From NCBI GenBank assembly GCA_028282295.1, contig JANQIE010000071.1, forward strand, positions 1-64,000: a stretch of 64,000 nt of DNA. Reading direction: 5' to 3'. The notes beneath the pieces are model-generated. The model saw only the letters and a list, made by a program, of their open reading frames with translations. It was not told the origin of the DNA and did not search any database. The position numbers were made by a program, and so were the translations under genes. This DNA is from Desulfobacterales bacterium (GTDB lineage Bacteria; Desulfobacterota; Desulfobacteria; Desulfobacterales; JANQIE01). Of the stretch, positions 21,500-32,204 are shown piece after piece. Position 1 is the first letter of the stretch. The number at the start of each line of letters is the position of its first letter.

Positions 21500-21814
21500 A
21501 TGATTGATCTAAAAGGATTTCAAAAACGGTTTTTGCGGGCCGCGGCCCATCAGTTGAAACCGGTTGTGTTGGTCGGACAAAAAGGGCTGACCGGGGCGGT
21601 TTTGGCGAGTATCGAAGAGGCCCTGAATCGACATGAGCTGATCAAAATCAAATTTATCGAAATAAAGGACAAGGCGATCAAGAACGATCTGTTGCATCAG
21701 ATTGTTGAACAAAAGTGTTGCGCCGAAGTAGGCACGGTGGGGCATGTGGCGATTCTGTATCGTCGCCAGAAAGATCCCCGGAAAAGAAAAATCGCCTTAC
21801 CAACCAGGGCCTGA
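21500..21814 (+). CDS. YhbY/CRM-domain RNA-binding protein
   Basis: LKGFQKRFLRAAAHQLKPVVLVGQKGLTGAVLASIEEALNRHELIKIKF. Confidence 0.92.
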   Translation: MIDLKGFQKRFLRAAAHQLKPVVLVGQKGLTGAVLASIEEALNRHELIKIKFIEIKDKAIKNDLLHQIVEQKCCAEVGTVGHVAILYRRQKDPRKRKIALPTRA

Positions 21815-21834
21815 GGATGAGCCCTCTTTTTTTA
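21806..21834 (+). terminator. Putative intrinsic terminator
   Basis: AGGGCctgaggatgaGCCCTcttttttt. Confidence 0.45.
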
Positions 21835-22195
21835 GGCGGGACAATTGCATTTGGAAATTATCCTGGAAGGTCATTGTCGTTTTGATTCGGGACCCCGGCT
21901 TTCGCCGGGGTGACACTTTTCTGGCTTTTATTTCGAACTACCGAATCAGCCGTACTTACGATCAGGGGCTGTCGGGCCAAAATGACCTGAATCCGGGCGC
22001 CAAAGCGTCCATTTCCGGATAGACACGAGATCGTTTATTGCCATGGCTTTTTTAATGTCCTTTCTTTACGACCGAATGGGATTATGTTAAAGGAATACGA
22101 TTTTTTGCGCGAATCCTGAGACGTGAAAGGATAGTGAAAATCAAGATTTATGAATTAAGATTTAAACATTGCGGATGGCGCGCGTTTATATGCTG

Positions 22196-22337
22196 GTGTC
22201 CATCCGGAAATAGTAGGTTTTGGTTCCCGGCAAGGCCCGAGCATTTTTAAAACCGCAGGCATAGCGAGCTATGTCGAGGATTTAAAAAATGCGAGAACGT
22301 CGCCGGGGACCAAAAGATGCTATTTCCGGATGGGCAC
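22196..22337. repeat. GTGTCCATCCGGAAATAG-type palindromic dispersed repeat, copy 1
   Basis: GTGTCCATCCGGAAATAG ... CTATTTCCGGATGGGCAC. Confidence 0.85.
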
Positions 22338-22378
22338 ATGCTGACAGCATACCTTGTTTCTTAATCATTATTGCAAAT

Positions 22379-22554
22379 TGGCGAGAACGCCGCCGGGGAC
22401 CAAAAGATGCTATTAACCCGGCAATGAAATACCTTTAAAAGTGTGATTCCGGCGAGCGCCGGAATCAAGCGTCAATCCTGGATGCCGGATCAAGTCCGGC
22501 ATGACGAAGGCTTACATATTTAGTCGCCGGTTTAATATTTCCGGATGGACACTA
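22379..22554. repeat. Interrupted half-copy of the GTGTCCATCCGG repeat containing another repeat
   Basis: GCGAGAACGCCGCCGGGGACCAAAAGATGCTATT, unrelated palindromic segment, then ATTTCCGGATGGACAC. Confidence 0.65.
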
Positions 22555-22572
22555 ATTCACCAAAGGACCACG

Positions 22573-23046
22573 ATGCGGATTGGACAAGGCTATGATGTAC
22601 ACCAGCTTGTCGAGGGACGGCAACTGATCCTCGGTGGCGTGCCCATCGCGTTTGAAAAGGGGTTGCTGGGCCACTCGGATGCCGATGTTCTGGTGCACGC
22701 GGTGTGTGACGCGTTGCTGGGGGCGGCCGGTCTGAACGATATCGGTCATCACTTCCCTGATTCCGATGCGCGCTACAAAGGGATCAGCAGCCTGAAATTG
22801 CTCCAATCCGTTTGCACGTTGCTGGCTGAAAACGCGTATCGCATCGTCAATATCGACGCCACTGTGTTCGCCCAGGCGCCCAGACTGGCCCCCTACCGCG
22901 AACAGATGCGCGATCAATTGGCTGCCGCCATGCACCTGGCGTGCGGCCGGATCAACATCAAGGCGACCACCACCGAAGGCCTGGGCCCTTTTGGCCGGGG
23001 CGAGGGGATCGGCGCCATGTGCATCGCCCTGCTTCGATCGCTGTAA
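22573..23046 (+). CDS. ispF: 2-C-methyl-D-erythritol 2,4-cyclodiphosphate synthase (start moved from 22501 to 22573)
   Basis: [61 protein letters not shown]. Confidence 0.96.
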   Translation: MRIGQGYDVHQLVEGRQLILGGVPIAFEKGLLGHSDADVLVHAVCDALLGAAGLNDIGHHFPDSDARYKGISSLKLLQSVCTLLAENAYRIVNIDATVFAQAPRLAPYREQMRDQLAAAMHLACGRINIKATTTEGLGPFGRGEGIGAMCIALLRSL

Positions 23047-23095
23047 GGCTACCGCGGATTACCGGATTTAGTGTGTATGGAAAGGGAAATGGAAA

Positions 23096-24544
23096 ATGCC
23101 TATTCGTGTCTATAATACGTTGCAGAAGAAAAAAGAAACATTCGAACCCATCACAAGCGGTAAAGTCCGCATCTATGTCTGTGGTCCCACGGTTTACGAC
23201 TCCTGTCATATCGGCCATGCCCGCAGCGTGGTTGTTTTCGACGTCATCACCCGCTACTTCGAGGCCCAGGGCTACGACGTCACCTATGTTCGCAATTTTA
23301 CCGATATCGACGACAAGATCATCAACCGCGCCCGGGAACTGAATATCGAAACCACCGCCCTGGCTGAAAAATACATCGATGAGTTTTACACCGACATGGA
23401 CGCCCTGAACGTAAAGCGCGCCACCATCGAACCCAAGGCGACCGAGCATATCGACCAGATCATCGGCATCGTGGAAAAACTGATCGCTCAAAACAACGCC
23501 TACGAAGTCGACGGGGATGTCTACTTTGCCGTGGAAAGTTTTGCCGACTACGGCAGACTGTCCGGCCGCCGCCTGGAAGACATGGAGGCCGGTGCGCGGA
23601 TCGATGTTGACAAGCGCAAAAAAAATCCCTTTGATTTTGCCTTGTGGAAAAAAGCCAAACCGGGCGAACCATTCTGGGAAAGCCCCTGGGGACAGGGCCG
23701 GCCGGGGTGGCACATCGAATGTTCCGCCATGAGCTCGAACTATCTGGGGCAGACTTTTGACATTCACGGCGGCGGCAAGGACCTGATTTTTCCGCACCAT
23801 GAAAATGAAATCGCCCAGTCCGAAGCGGCTTCCGGCCATCCGTTTGCCAAGTACTGGCTGCATAACGGATTCGTCAATATCGACCAGGAGAAAATGTCCA
23901 AGTCCCTGGGTAATTTTTTAATGATCAAGGATGTGCTGCAATCCTATCATCCCGAAGCCGTACGGCTGTTTTTACTTTCCAATCACTACCGCAGTCCCAT
24001 CGATTACTCCACCCGGGCCATCACCGAGGCGGAGGCCGGGCTCGACAAATTGTACGCCGCCTTGCAACGTGCCGCCGAGGTTGCGCAGTTGCCCGCCGAG
24101 AGCGACGTGCCGCCGGGCGATACCTGGGCCCGCTTTTGCGAAGCGATGAATGACGACTTCAACACGGCGCGCGGTATCGGTGTGCTGTTCGAAGCGGTGC
24201 GCGAAATGAACCGTATGCTGGACATGGCCGCCAAAACCGGCAAGGCCATCCGGGACGCGGATAAACACCGGCTGGCGGTTATCCGCGCCGACTTGAAAAA
24301 CGCCGGGTCGGTTCTGGGCATTTTCAATCTGGAACCGGCCGATTACTTCGGCCGGAAACAGGATGACGCCCTGAAGCGACAGCAGATCGATCCGGCCCAA
24401 ATCGATCAGCTCGTCGAACAGCGCACAGCAGCCCGCAACGCCAAGGACTGGGACACCGCCGACCGGATCCGCAAGCAGTTGGACGAGATGAACGTGGTCA
24501 TCGAAGACCGGCCGGACGGGACGGTGTGGAAAATACTGTCATAA
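23096..24544 (+). CDS. cysS: Cysteinyl-tRNA synthetase
   Basis: YVCGPTVYDSCHIGHARSVVVFDVI, GWHIECSAMSSNYLGQTFDIHGGGKDLIFPHHENEIAQSEA, KMSKSLGN. Confidence 0.98.
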   Translation: MPIRVYNTLQKKKETFEPITSGKVRIYVCGPTVYDSCHIGHARSVVVFDVITRYFEAQGYDVTYVRNFTDIDDKIINRARELNIETTALAEKYIDEFYTDMDALNVKRATIEPKATEHIDQIIGIVEKLIAQNNAYEVDGDVYFAVESFADYGRLSGRRLEDMEAGARIDVDKRKKNPFDFALWKKAKPGEPFWESPWGQGRPGWHIECSAMSSNYLGQTFDIHGGGKDLIFPHHENEIAQSEAASGHPFAKYWLHNGFVNIDQEKMSKSLGNFLMIKDVLQSYHPEAVRLFLLSNHYRSPIDYSTRAITEAEAGLDKLYAALQRAAEVAQLPAESDVPPGDTWARFCEAMNDDFNTARGIGVLFEAVREMNRMLDMAAKTGKAIRDADKHRLAVIRADLKNAGSVLGIFNLEPADYFGRKQDDALKRQQIDPAQIDQLVEQRTAARNAKDWDTADRIRKQLDEMNVVIEDRPDGTVWKILS

Positions 24545-24574
24545 ACGCGTGCCAATCCGAGATAGAGAAGCATC

Positions 24575-26560
24575 ATGCCGCCATTTACGATCGTTTCCGA
24601 TTTCGAGCCCCGAGGGGATCAGCCCAAAGCCATTGCAACCCTGAGCCGCAACATTGAAAACGGCGCCCAGGACCAGGTTTTGCTCGGTGTCACCGGGTCC
24701 GGCAAGACCTTTTCGGTGGCCAATGTGATTGCCACGGTGCAGCGGCCGACGCTGGTGCTGGCGCCGAACAAAACCCTGGCCGCGCAATTGTACAACGAAT
24801 TTAAAATGCTTTTCCCGCACAATGCGGTCGAGTATTTTGTCAGTTACTACGATTACTATCAACCTGAAGCCTACATCCCGACCAGCGACACCTACATTCA
24901 AAAAGACTCCTCGATCAACGACATGATCGATAAACTGCGGCATTCGGCCACCCGTTCGGTCCTGTCACGCCGGGATGTCCTGGTGGTCGCCAGCGTGTCT
25001 TGTATTTTTGGCCTGGGCGCGCCCGAAGACTACCTGGCCATGCGCATCGACCTGCAGAACGACGAAGAGCTGTCGCGCGAAACCCTGTTGCACAAACTGG
25101 TGGAGATGCAGTACGAGCGCAACGACTTCGATTTTCATCGCGGCGTGTTCAGGGTTCGCGGCGACCGGGTGGAGATATTCCCGGCCTACGAGGAAGAGCA
25201 GGCCCTGCGCATCGATTTTTTTGGCGATCAAATCGAGGGGATTGCCGAAATCGATCCCCTCAAAGGGGATGTGTTGCAGCGCCTGGATGGCGTGACGCTG
25301 TTTCCGGCCAGCCACTACGTGATGCAGAAGCCGACCCTGAAACGGGCGGTCGGAACCGTCAAAAGCGAACTGAAGCAGCGCGTAGCATTGTTCCGCGATC
25401 AAAACAAATTGATCGAAGCGCAAAGAATCGAGGAACGGACCAACTTTGATCTGGAAATGATGCTCGAAATCGGCTACTGCAACGGCATCGAAAACTACTC
25501 GCGCCACTTTACGGGCCGACGCCCCGGCCAGCCCCCCCCGACCCTGCTCGATTACTTCCCCGAAGACTTTCTGCTTTTTGTCGACGAAAGTCATATTGCC
25601 TTGCCGCAGCTCAGGGCCATGTACAAAGGCGACCGGTCCCGTAAAGCGACCCTGGTGGAATATGGCTTTCGTTTGCCGTCGGCCCTGGATAACCGTCCGC
25701 TGAAATTCGAAGAGGTGGTCGCCAAGATCAACCAGACGGTCTATGTCTCGGCCACGCCGGCCGACTACGAAATGGAAAAAGGGGGCGATCAACTGGTTGA
25801 ACAGATTGTCCGCCCCACCGGTCTGCTCGACCCGGCCATTATCGTGCGCAGTGCGAAGAATCAGGTGGACGATCTGTATGACGAGATTGCCAAGCGGATA
25901 AAGCGCCGGGAACGGGTGCTGGTAACCACCCTCACCAAACGCATGGCGGAAGACCTGTCCGAGTATTACGCGGATCTCGGGGTTAAAATCCGGTACCTGC
26001 ATTCGGACATCAGCACCCTTGAACGCATGGATATCATCAGGGACCTGCGCATCGGGCTTTTTGACGTGCTGGTGGGTATCAACCTGCTGCGCGAGGGCCT
26101 CGACATCCCCGAGGTTTCCCTGGTGGCGGTTATGGACGCCGACAAGGAGGGCTTTTTGCGGTCGACCCGTTCGCTGATCCAGACCTGCGGCCGCGCGGCC
26201 CGCAACGCCAACGGCCTGGTGATTTTATACGGCGACAACATCACCGGATCGATGCAAAAGGCGGTGGACGAGACCGTGAGACGCCGCAAGATCCAACAGG
26301 ACTACAACATTGAGCACAAGATCGAGCCGGCAACCATCGAAAAAGAGATTACATCGGTTTTCGAAGACTTGACCTCCCAGGAAGAAACCTCGCTCAAAGT
26401 GGCCGAGGAGCCCACGTCCTACGGCAACACCGATTCGTTGGATAAAATCATCGCCGGTCTGGAGAAAGAGATGACGGCCGCCGCCAAGGCGCTTGAGTTT
26501 GAAAAAGCGGCTGAGCTGCGCGACCGGATCAAGAAATTGCGGGAACTGGTGGTGTTTTGA
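24575..26560 (+). CDS. uvrB: Excinuclease ABC subunit B
   Basis: [64 protein letters not shown]. Confidence 0.98.
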   Translation: MPPFTIVSDFEPRGDQPKAIATLSRNIENGAQDQVLLGVTGSGKTFSVANVIATVQRPTLVLAPNKTLAAQLYNEFKMLFPHNAVEYFVSYYDYYQPEAYIPTSDTYIQKDSSINDMIDKLRHSATRSVLSRRDVLVVASVSCIFGLGAPEDYLAMRIDLQNDEELSRETLLHKLVEMQYERNDFDFHRGVFRVRGDRVEIFPAYEEEQALRIDFFGDQIEGIAEIDPLKGDVLQRLDGVTLFPASHYVMQKPTLKRAVGTVKSELKQRVALFRDQNKLIEAQRIEERTNFDLEMMLEIGYCNGIENYSRHFTGRRPGQPPPTLLDYFPEDFLLFVDESHIALPQLRAMYKGDRSRKATLVEYGFRLPSALDNRPLKFEEVVAKINQTVYVSATPADYEMEKGGDQLVEQIVRPTGLLDPAIIVRSAKNQVDDLYDEIAKRIKRRERVLVTTLTKRMAEDLSEYYADLGVKIRYLHSDISTLERMDIIRDLRIGLFDVLVGINLLREGLDIPEVSLVAVMDADKEGFLRSTRSLIQTCGRAARNANGLVILYGDNITGSMQKAVDETVRRRKIQQDYNIEHKIEPATIEKEITSVFEDLTSQEETSLKVAEEPTSYGNTDSLDKIIAGLEKEMTAAAKALEFEKAAELRDRIKKLRELVVF

Positions 26561-26692
26561 GGTTTGAGGTTTGACGTTTGAAACTGGAAACTGGAAACTT
26601 GGAAAAGGGATTCCAGAGTGATTTTGATCGCTTCGCTATGAATTGAAATGCAACCGTTTACGGGGTAGACAATCCACGGACTTATGCTAACT

Positions 26693-26776
26693 AGTGTCCA
26701 TCCGGAAATAGCATCTTTTGGCCCACGGCTGCGTTCTCGCATTGAACCAAAATCTACTATTTCCGGATGGACACTA
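26693..26776. repeat. GTGTCCATCCGGAAATAG-type repeat, short (about 84 bp) copy
   Basis: CTAGTGTCCATCCGGAAATAG ... CTACTATTTCCGGATGGACACTA. Confidence 0.85.
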
Positions 26777-26794
26777 TGCTAACTATGTTTCCAA

Positions 26795-27267
26795 TCAACG
26801 TCATTAACTTAAAACGGTGACCCAGGGCTTTTGCCTGGAGCCGACATCTGTAAGACGCCCTACCGTTGCGGCGAGCCGCCGGAACGGGCAATTTGCGCAT
26901 ATAGGGACATTTCCTGGATTCCCGCCTGCGCGGGAATCCAGGAGATATCGCAAAAATGCCTAGATGTCATTGTCGGGCTTCGACATGCAGTTTTGCTCAC
27001 ATTGTTGTTCATTTTTTCTTAGCTTGTGTCCATCCGGAAATGGTAGATTTTGGCTCAGGCCAAGGCCGCAGCGAGTTTGAAACCGCAGGCGTAGCCTTGC
27101 TACGTCGCAAGAACATGAATGGCTACGCCATTATTTCAAATTCGTGAGAACGCCGGCCTGGGCCAAAAGATGCCATTTCCGGATGGACACTAGCTTGACG
27201 GCTATGGGCTAAAAACCCTGCGCTACATCTCTTCGACTCATCGGATTGTTTAAGTTAATGACATTGA
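26795..27267. repeat. About 470-bp composite intergenic element bounded by TCAAYGTCATTAACTTAA inverted ends; contains a GTGTCCATCCGG repeat at 27025-27192
   Basis: Extended similarity to 42426-42893; inverted termini tcaacgtcattaacttaa / ttaagttaatgacattga. Confidence 0.75.
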
Positions 27268-27283
27268 GTTTCCAATTTCAGTC

Positions 27284-29161
27284 ATGGTGAATCAATCCAA
27301 AGTGGAACAGCAGGCCAAAGCGAAACAGCAGGCTCTGTACGATAAACTGGGCAGCGTGCCCGGTTCACCGGGTGTGTACCTGATGAAAGGGCAGGGCGGC
27401 GAGATTCTGTATGTGGGCAAGGCCCGTAATTTAAGAAAACGGCTCGCGTCATATTTCAAACCTCCGGAAGCCAACTCCGGATTGCATCAGCAGTCAATGA
27501 AAACGACGGTTTTGATCCGCAAGATCGTCGATTTTGAGGTGATCCTCACCGATAGTGAAAAAGAGGCCTTGATTCTGGAGTCCAATCTGATCAAGCGCCA
27601 CCGGCCGCGCTACAATGTGGAGCTGAAGGACGACAAACGATATCCGGTCCTGCGGCTGAACATCAAGGATCCTTATCCCACCCTTACCATTGTGCGTAAA
27701 ATCCAAAATGACGGGGCATTGTATTTTGGTCCGTATACGTCGGCCCAGGCTGTCAGGGAAACGCTGAAAATTATCAACAAGACGTTTCGCTTGCGCAAAT
27801 GCCGCGCGCAGCATCCGAAAAAACGAACGCGGCCCTGCCTGCATTGCCAAATGGATGGATGTCTGGCGCCGTGTTGCCGGGATGTCGATCCGCGCAACTA
27901 CCAGGATATCGTCAACGAGGTGGTTCAGTTCCTCAAGGGGCGCACACCGGATTTGATCGATGCGTTCAAGGCCCGCATGGAAGCTGCCGCTGAGGTGCAA
28001 AACTTCGAGCAGGCCGCGATCCTGCGCAACAAGATGTTTGCTTTGCAAAAAACGCTGGAAAAACAGGTGTTGGTGTCATCGGATTTTGTGGATCGGGATA
28101 TCATCGGCGTTGCGTCGTTCGGTACGGCCAAGCTGGTGATGATTCTGTTTACGAGAGGGGGTAAGTTGATCGGCTCGCGCCAGTTTGCTTTTGAAGAGAC
28201 CATTGCCGAGGATGCCGAACTGCTGCGGACTTTTATTTATCAATACTATGAAAAACAGCCTTTCATTCCCAAAGAGATTATTATCCCGCTCGCCCTGGCG
28301 GAAGAGAATTTGATTGAAGAGTGGCTGCGCGAAAAAAAAGGGGCCAAGGTGACGCTGACCGCCCCCCAACGCGGAGAGAAGGTGCGCATGCTGCAGATGG
28401 CGGTCAAAAACGCCGAGAACGCTCTAAAAGACTGGCTTGTGGACAAAACCGCCAACCGGGACCTTTTGGCACGGCTGCAACGCAAACTGAAACTGGCCCG
28501 GTTTCCCACACGTATCGAGTGTTTTGACAACTCCAATTTAGCGGGCGCCGAACCGGTGGCCGGCATGGTTGTTTTTGAAAACGGTCAACCCCGCAAGCAG
28601 GCGTATCGCAAGTATAAAATCAAACAGGTTGGAGAACAGAACGATTATGCGTACATGCAAGAAGTTTTAACCCGGCGGTTGGGCAAGGGCGATGAGAGTA
28701 AACCGTTGCCGGATCTGTTGATGGTTGACGGCGGTAAAGGACAACTGAATATTGCCTTGGCCGTGTTGGCGAACTTACGCCTTACAGATACGTTTGACGT
28801 CATCGGAATCGCCAAAAAGGATGACGCAAAAGGGGAGCTTCAGGATAAGATCTATCGGCCGGGACGCTCAAACCCGCTTATTCTGAATCGTGACCCGGAT
28901 GTTTTGTTGTTGCTGCAGCGGATTCGAGATGAAGCCCACCGGTTTGCAATTACCTTCCAGCGCAGCCGGCGACGCAAACAATCGCTACGGTCATCGCTCG
29001 ACACCATCGCCGGGATCGGCCCCAAACGCAAGGCGCTGTTGCTGAAACATTTTGGGAGTATCGCCAAAATTCGGCGGGCCACGGTGGATCAACTGAATCA
29101 GGTTGAAGGCATATCAAAGCAAATGGCCGAAACGATCCATATGTCAATCGCACGAAAATAG
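27284..29161 (+). CDS. uvrC: Excinuclease ABC subunit C
   Basis: GSPGVYLMKGQGGEILYVGKARNLRKRLASYF (GIY-YIG), LLMVDGGKGQLNIA, C-terminal HhH. Confidence 0.98.
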   Translation: MVNQSKVEQQAKAKQQALYDKLGSVPGSPGVYLMKGQGGEILYVGKARNLRKRLASYFKPPEANSGLHQQSMKTTVLIRKIVDFEVILTDSEKEALILESNLIKRHRPRYNVELKDDKRYPVLRLNIKDPYPTLTIVRKIQNDGALYFGPYTSAQAVRETLKIINKTFRLRKCRAQHPKKRTRPCLHCQMDGCLAPCCRDVDPRNYQDIVNEVVQFLKGRTPDLIDAFKARMEAAAEVQNFEQAAILRNKMFALQKTLEKQVLVSSDFVDRDIIGVASFGTAKLVMILFTRGGKLIGSRQFAFEETIAEDAELLRTFIYQYYEKQPFIPKEIIIPLALAEENLIEEWLREKKGAKVTLTAPQRGEKVRMLQMAVKNAENALKDWLVDKTANRDLLARLQRKLKLARFPTRIECFDNSNLAGAEPVAGMVVFENGQPRKQAYRKYKIKQVGEQNDYAYMQEVLTRRLGKGDESKPLPDLLMVDGGKGQLNIALAVLANLRLTDTFDVIGIAKKDDAKGELQDKIYRPGRSNPLILNRDPDVLLLLQRIRDEAHRFAITFQRSRRRKQSLRSSLDTIAGIGPKRKALLLKHFGSIAKIRRATVDQLNQVEGISKQMAETIHMSIARK

Positions 29162-29183
29162 GGGACGCCAAAATAGCGTCCCC
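29161..29183. terminator. Hairpin between convergent uvrC and mdh
   Basis: GGGGACGCcaaaataGCGTCCCC, perfect 8-bp stem overlapping the last base of the uvrC stop codon. Confidence 0.45.
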
Positions 29184-29215
29184 GTCGTGAACATGGTCTT
29201 TGTTACAGTTTTCGT

Positions 29216-30193
29216 TTAGAGTAAATCGGCGATCGCCGCTTTTTCATCCACAAGTTCCTTTTCGGTGACGCCCATGCGCTCACGGCTGAACGCGCTGATG
29301 TCCAATCCGCTGACCTCTTTCCATTCGCCGTTTTCACAAACAATCGGCAGGGCGTAGATAATGTCTTCGTCAATGCCGTAGCTGTTGCCGGCGCTATGGA
29401 CCCCCATGCTGACCCATTGGCCGTTGCTGCCCAAGGCCCAATCGCGCATATGGGCAACGGCGGCGGCGGCGGCGGAAGCTGCGCTGGACGCTCCGCGCGC
29501 CTTGATTATGGCGGCGCCGCGCTGCTGAACAACGGGAATAAACTGGTCGACGTACCAGTCATTTTTAACCAGATCGACCGCGGGTTTACCGTCGACGGTG
29601 GCATGGCTGATATCGGGATACTGAGTGGCCGAATGATTGCCCCAGACCACCATTTTTTCGACCTTGGTGGTGTGGCTGTTGGTTTTCGCGGCCAGTTGCG
29701 ACAAGGCGCGATTGTGGTCCAGGCGCATCATGGCGGTGATGTGACGCGGGTTTAGATCCGGGGCGTTTTTTAATGTGATGAGCGCGTTGGTATTGGCGGG
29801 ATTGCCGACGACCAGCACCTTGACGTCGCGGCTGGCGTGCGTGTTAAGGGCCTTGCCCTGCACGGAGAAAATCTCGGCATTCGCCTTCAATAAATCGGAA
29901 CGCTCCATGCCGGGACCGCGCGGGCGGGCGCCCACCAGCAAAGCGTAATCCGTATCCTTGAACGCCGTGGACGGGTCGTCGGTGGCGACAACGCCGGCCA
30001 ATAGCGGGTGGGCACAATCATCCAACTCCATCACAACACCTTTCAACGCTTTCATGGCCGGCGGTATCTCCAGCAGTTGCAGGATAACCGGTTGATCCGG
30101 GCCGAGCATATCGCCGTTTGCAATGCGAAATATCAGCGAATAGGCGATTTGTCCGGCTGCACCGGTAACTGTGACACGTACGGGGGTTTTCAT
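29216..30193 (-). CDS. mdh: Malate dehydrogenase (start trimmed from 30247)
   Basis: [77 protein letters not shown]. Confidence 0.96.
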   Translation of the reverse strand: MKTPVRVTVTGAAGQIAYSLIFRIANGDMLGPDQPVILQLLEIPPAMKALKGVVMELDDCAHPLLAGVVATDDPSTAFKDTDYALLVGARPRGPGMERSDLLKANAEIFSVQGKALNTHASRDVKVLVVGNPANTNALITLKNAPDLNPRHITAMMRLDHNRALSQLAAKTNSHTTKVEKMVVWGNHSATQYPDISHATVDGKPAVDLVKNDWYVDQFIPVVQQRGAAIIKARGASSAASAAAAAVAHMRDWALGSNGQWVSMGVHSAGNSYGIDEDIIYALPIVCENGEWKEVSGLDISAFSRERMGVTEKELVDEKAAIADLL

Positions 30194-30493
30194 TTTAGGC
30201 ACCTCCTCTAATTTGGGGTGATGGGATGGAAAATGGTTTAAGTCCATTTTTTAGAAAAAGGCTTCATTCAAATCAAAAACACAATTCTTGTCAACAGGAA
30301 ATCAGCGGGCTTCCAAATGGGATCCTTTTGGCCGGTTTGTTAGTGAATAATAAAAAAAATAATATGTTACCGTTCTTTCCAAATTGACATTTTTCGAAAA
30401 AACATGATAAAAATTTAACTTTACAGCCTGAAATTAATAACAATCGCAAAGCACGCCAACACATATGATTGCCGACAACCGACTGAGGTCGCA

Positions 30494-31438
30494 ATGGATT
30501 TAAAAACACGATTGAAGTCCCTCCTTGAAGAAGCGGAGATTTATCGGTCTCAGGGACTTTTTTCCGATGCGAAAACAAAATATGAGGAAGCGGCCAAACT
30601 CATTGAATCGCACGACCAATTGAAACGCAACACCAATCTGCTCAACGCAATTGCAAAAAAAATAAATCTGCTGGAAAACAACTCCCAAAATGTCGAAACC
30701 CTGCCCAAGTCACCTGAAATTCCCGCCAAGGCTCAGGATCTGATCAAAAAACTGTTTTCAAACGGTCAAAAACAAGACGCCGGCAAAGCCGAGCTGGAAG
30801 GGGCCATCGCCCTGGCAAAATTCGGTCAATTTGAACGGGCACTGGTCGAATTCAATAAACTGATGCAAACCGACGACAGTGCGCGTTTCGTTTGCGTCAA
30901 AAACATTTTGCGCTGCCATGTGGAGCTGTCTGATATTGATGAAGCCATCGGGGCTTACCGGCAATGGCTTCGTGACGAGTTTCTACCGCCGGATCAGATG
31001 GAACAGATTCGCCAGTTCCTCGAAAAGTTGTTAAAAACCAAAAAGATTAATCAGATCCTGCCCAAGGCAGGAGGGGAGCCCGAAGTTGAAAACGAGGCGG
31101 CCGGTGGTTCCGAACAGGAAGACGTGCCCAAGGATAAACCCGAAGAGTTTCTGGATATCAGCACCATTGTTTTGGAAATCGATAACGACGAGACCCAGCT
31201 ACCGCCGGTGGAACTGGATGTCAGTTTCCAATCCGGCAACATCATCAGTCTGATTATCGACAAGAAAAACAAGGACCTGATCAATGCATTGAAGGAAGGC
31301 GACCAAATCGACGATATTCAGTTTTATTCCAGCATCGCCATTTTTATGGGCTCGGGCATTATTCAGAGCAAAACCCAGATTGAGTCCGGGCCGAAGCGAG
31401 GTGATTTTAGTGTGGATATTCGCGTAATTAGTACTTAA
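30494..31438 (+). CDS. TPR-like protein of unknown function
   Basis: Helical-repeat N-terminus (LEEAEIYRSQGLFSDAKTKYEEAAKLIE) plus a conserved-looking C-terminal domain; first gene of a signalling-type cluster. Confidence 0.7.
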   Translation: MDLKTRLKSLLEEAEIYRSQGLFSDAKTKYEEAAKLIESHDQLKRNTNLLNAIAKKINLLENNSQNVETLPKSPEIPAKAQDLIKKLFSNGQKQDAGKAELEGAIALAKFGQFERALVEFNKLMQTDDSARFVCVKNILRCHVELSDIDEAIGAYRQWLRDEFLPPDQMEQIRQFLEKLLKTKKINQILPKAGGEPEVENEAAGGSEQEDVPKDKPEEFLDISTIVLEIDNDETQLPPVELDVSFQSGNIISLIIDKKNKDLINALKEGDQIDDIQFYSSIAIFMGSGIIQSKTQIESGPKRGDFSVDIRVIST

Positions 31439-31588
31439 TAACCGCAGGAAGCGATGAGCAAACGTCGCGACCATATTCCGGTTTTTAAATATTGGCAAAA
31501 TGAGTAAGCGGACAAACACCTGAATTTTCTTTCAACGGCACCATGAGTGCGGTTGAAGGAAATCAATTCGCCTGGGAGCTATGGATTT

Positions 31589-32194
31589 ATGGCTGTATTT
31601 AATGCGAAAAAACGAGAAATCGAATGCAAGATCGTCTTTTATGGACCGGGGCGGAGTGGTAAAACCACAAACTTGGAGTATATCTTCAAATCTTACAAAA
31701 AGCAGGTATCCGGTGAAATGGTCTCCATCAATACCGAGGGGGACCGCACCCTGTTTTTCGATTTTTTGCCCATGGGGCTCGGAAAAATAAAGGGGTGCGA
31801 TGTGCGCGTGCAGCTTTACACCGTGCCCGGCCAGGTGAAGTACAGCAGTACGCGTAAACTGGTGCTGCGCGGCGTCGACGGCATCGTGTTCGTGGCCGAT
31901 TCGCTCAAGGTGCGCCGGGAAAAGAACATGCTATCCTTGAAAGACCTGCATAAGAATCTTAAAGAGTATGGAACCAGTATTTTCAAGGTTCCCCTTGTAA
32001 TCCAGTACAACAAGCGCGACCTGCCGGTTCCCCTGATGTCGATCGAACAAATGGAACTCGACTTGAACCGCCAGCTAAAAGTCCCTTCCCATCCTGCCAG
32101 TGCGATAAAAGGAGACGGCGTCGGCATTACTTTAAAGGAATGCTTAAAGTTAACGCTGATATCCCTTCAGAAACAATTGAAATGGACCCAATAA
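31589..32194 (+). CDS. MglA-like small Ras-like GTPase (start moved from 31547)
   Basis: G1 FYGPGRSGKTTNLEYI, G3 YTVPGQVKYS, G4 VIQYNKRDLP. Confidence 0.9.
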   Translation: MAVFNAKKREIECKIVFYGPGRSGKTTNLEYIFKSYKKQVSGEMVSINTEGDRTLFFDFLPMGLGKIKGCDVRVQLYTVPGQVKYSSTRKLVLRGVDGIVFVADSLKVRREKNMLSLKDLHKNLKEYGTSIFKVPLVIQYNKRDLPVPLMSIEQMELDLNRQLKVPSHPASAIKGDGVGITLKECLKLTLISLQKQLKWTQ

Positions 32195-32204
32195 GACTGC
32201 AAGC

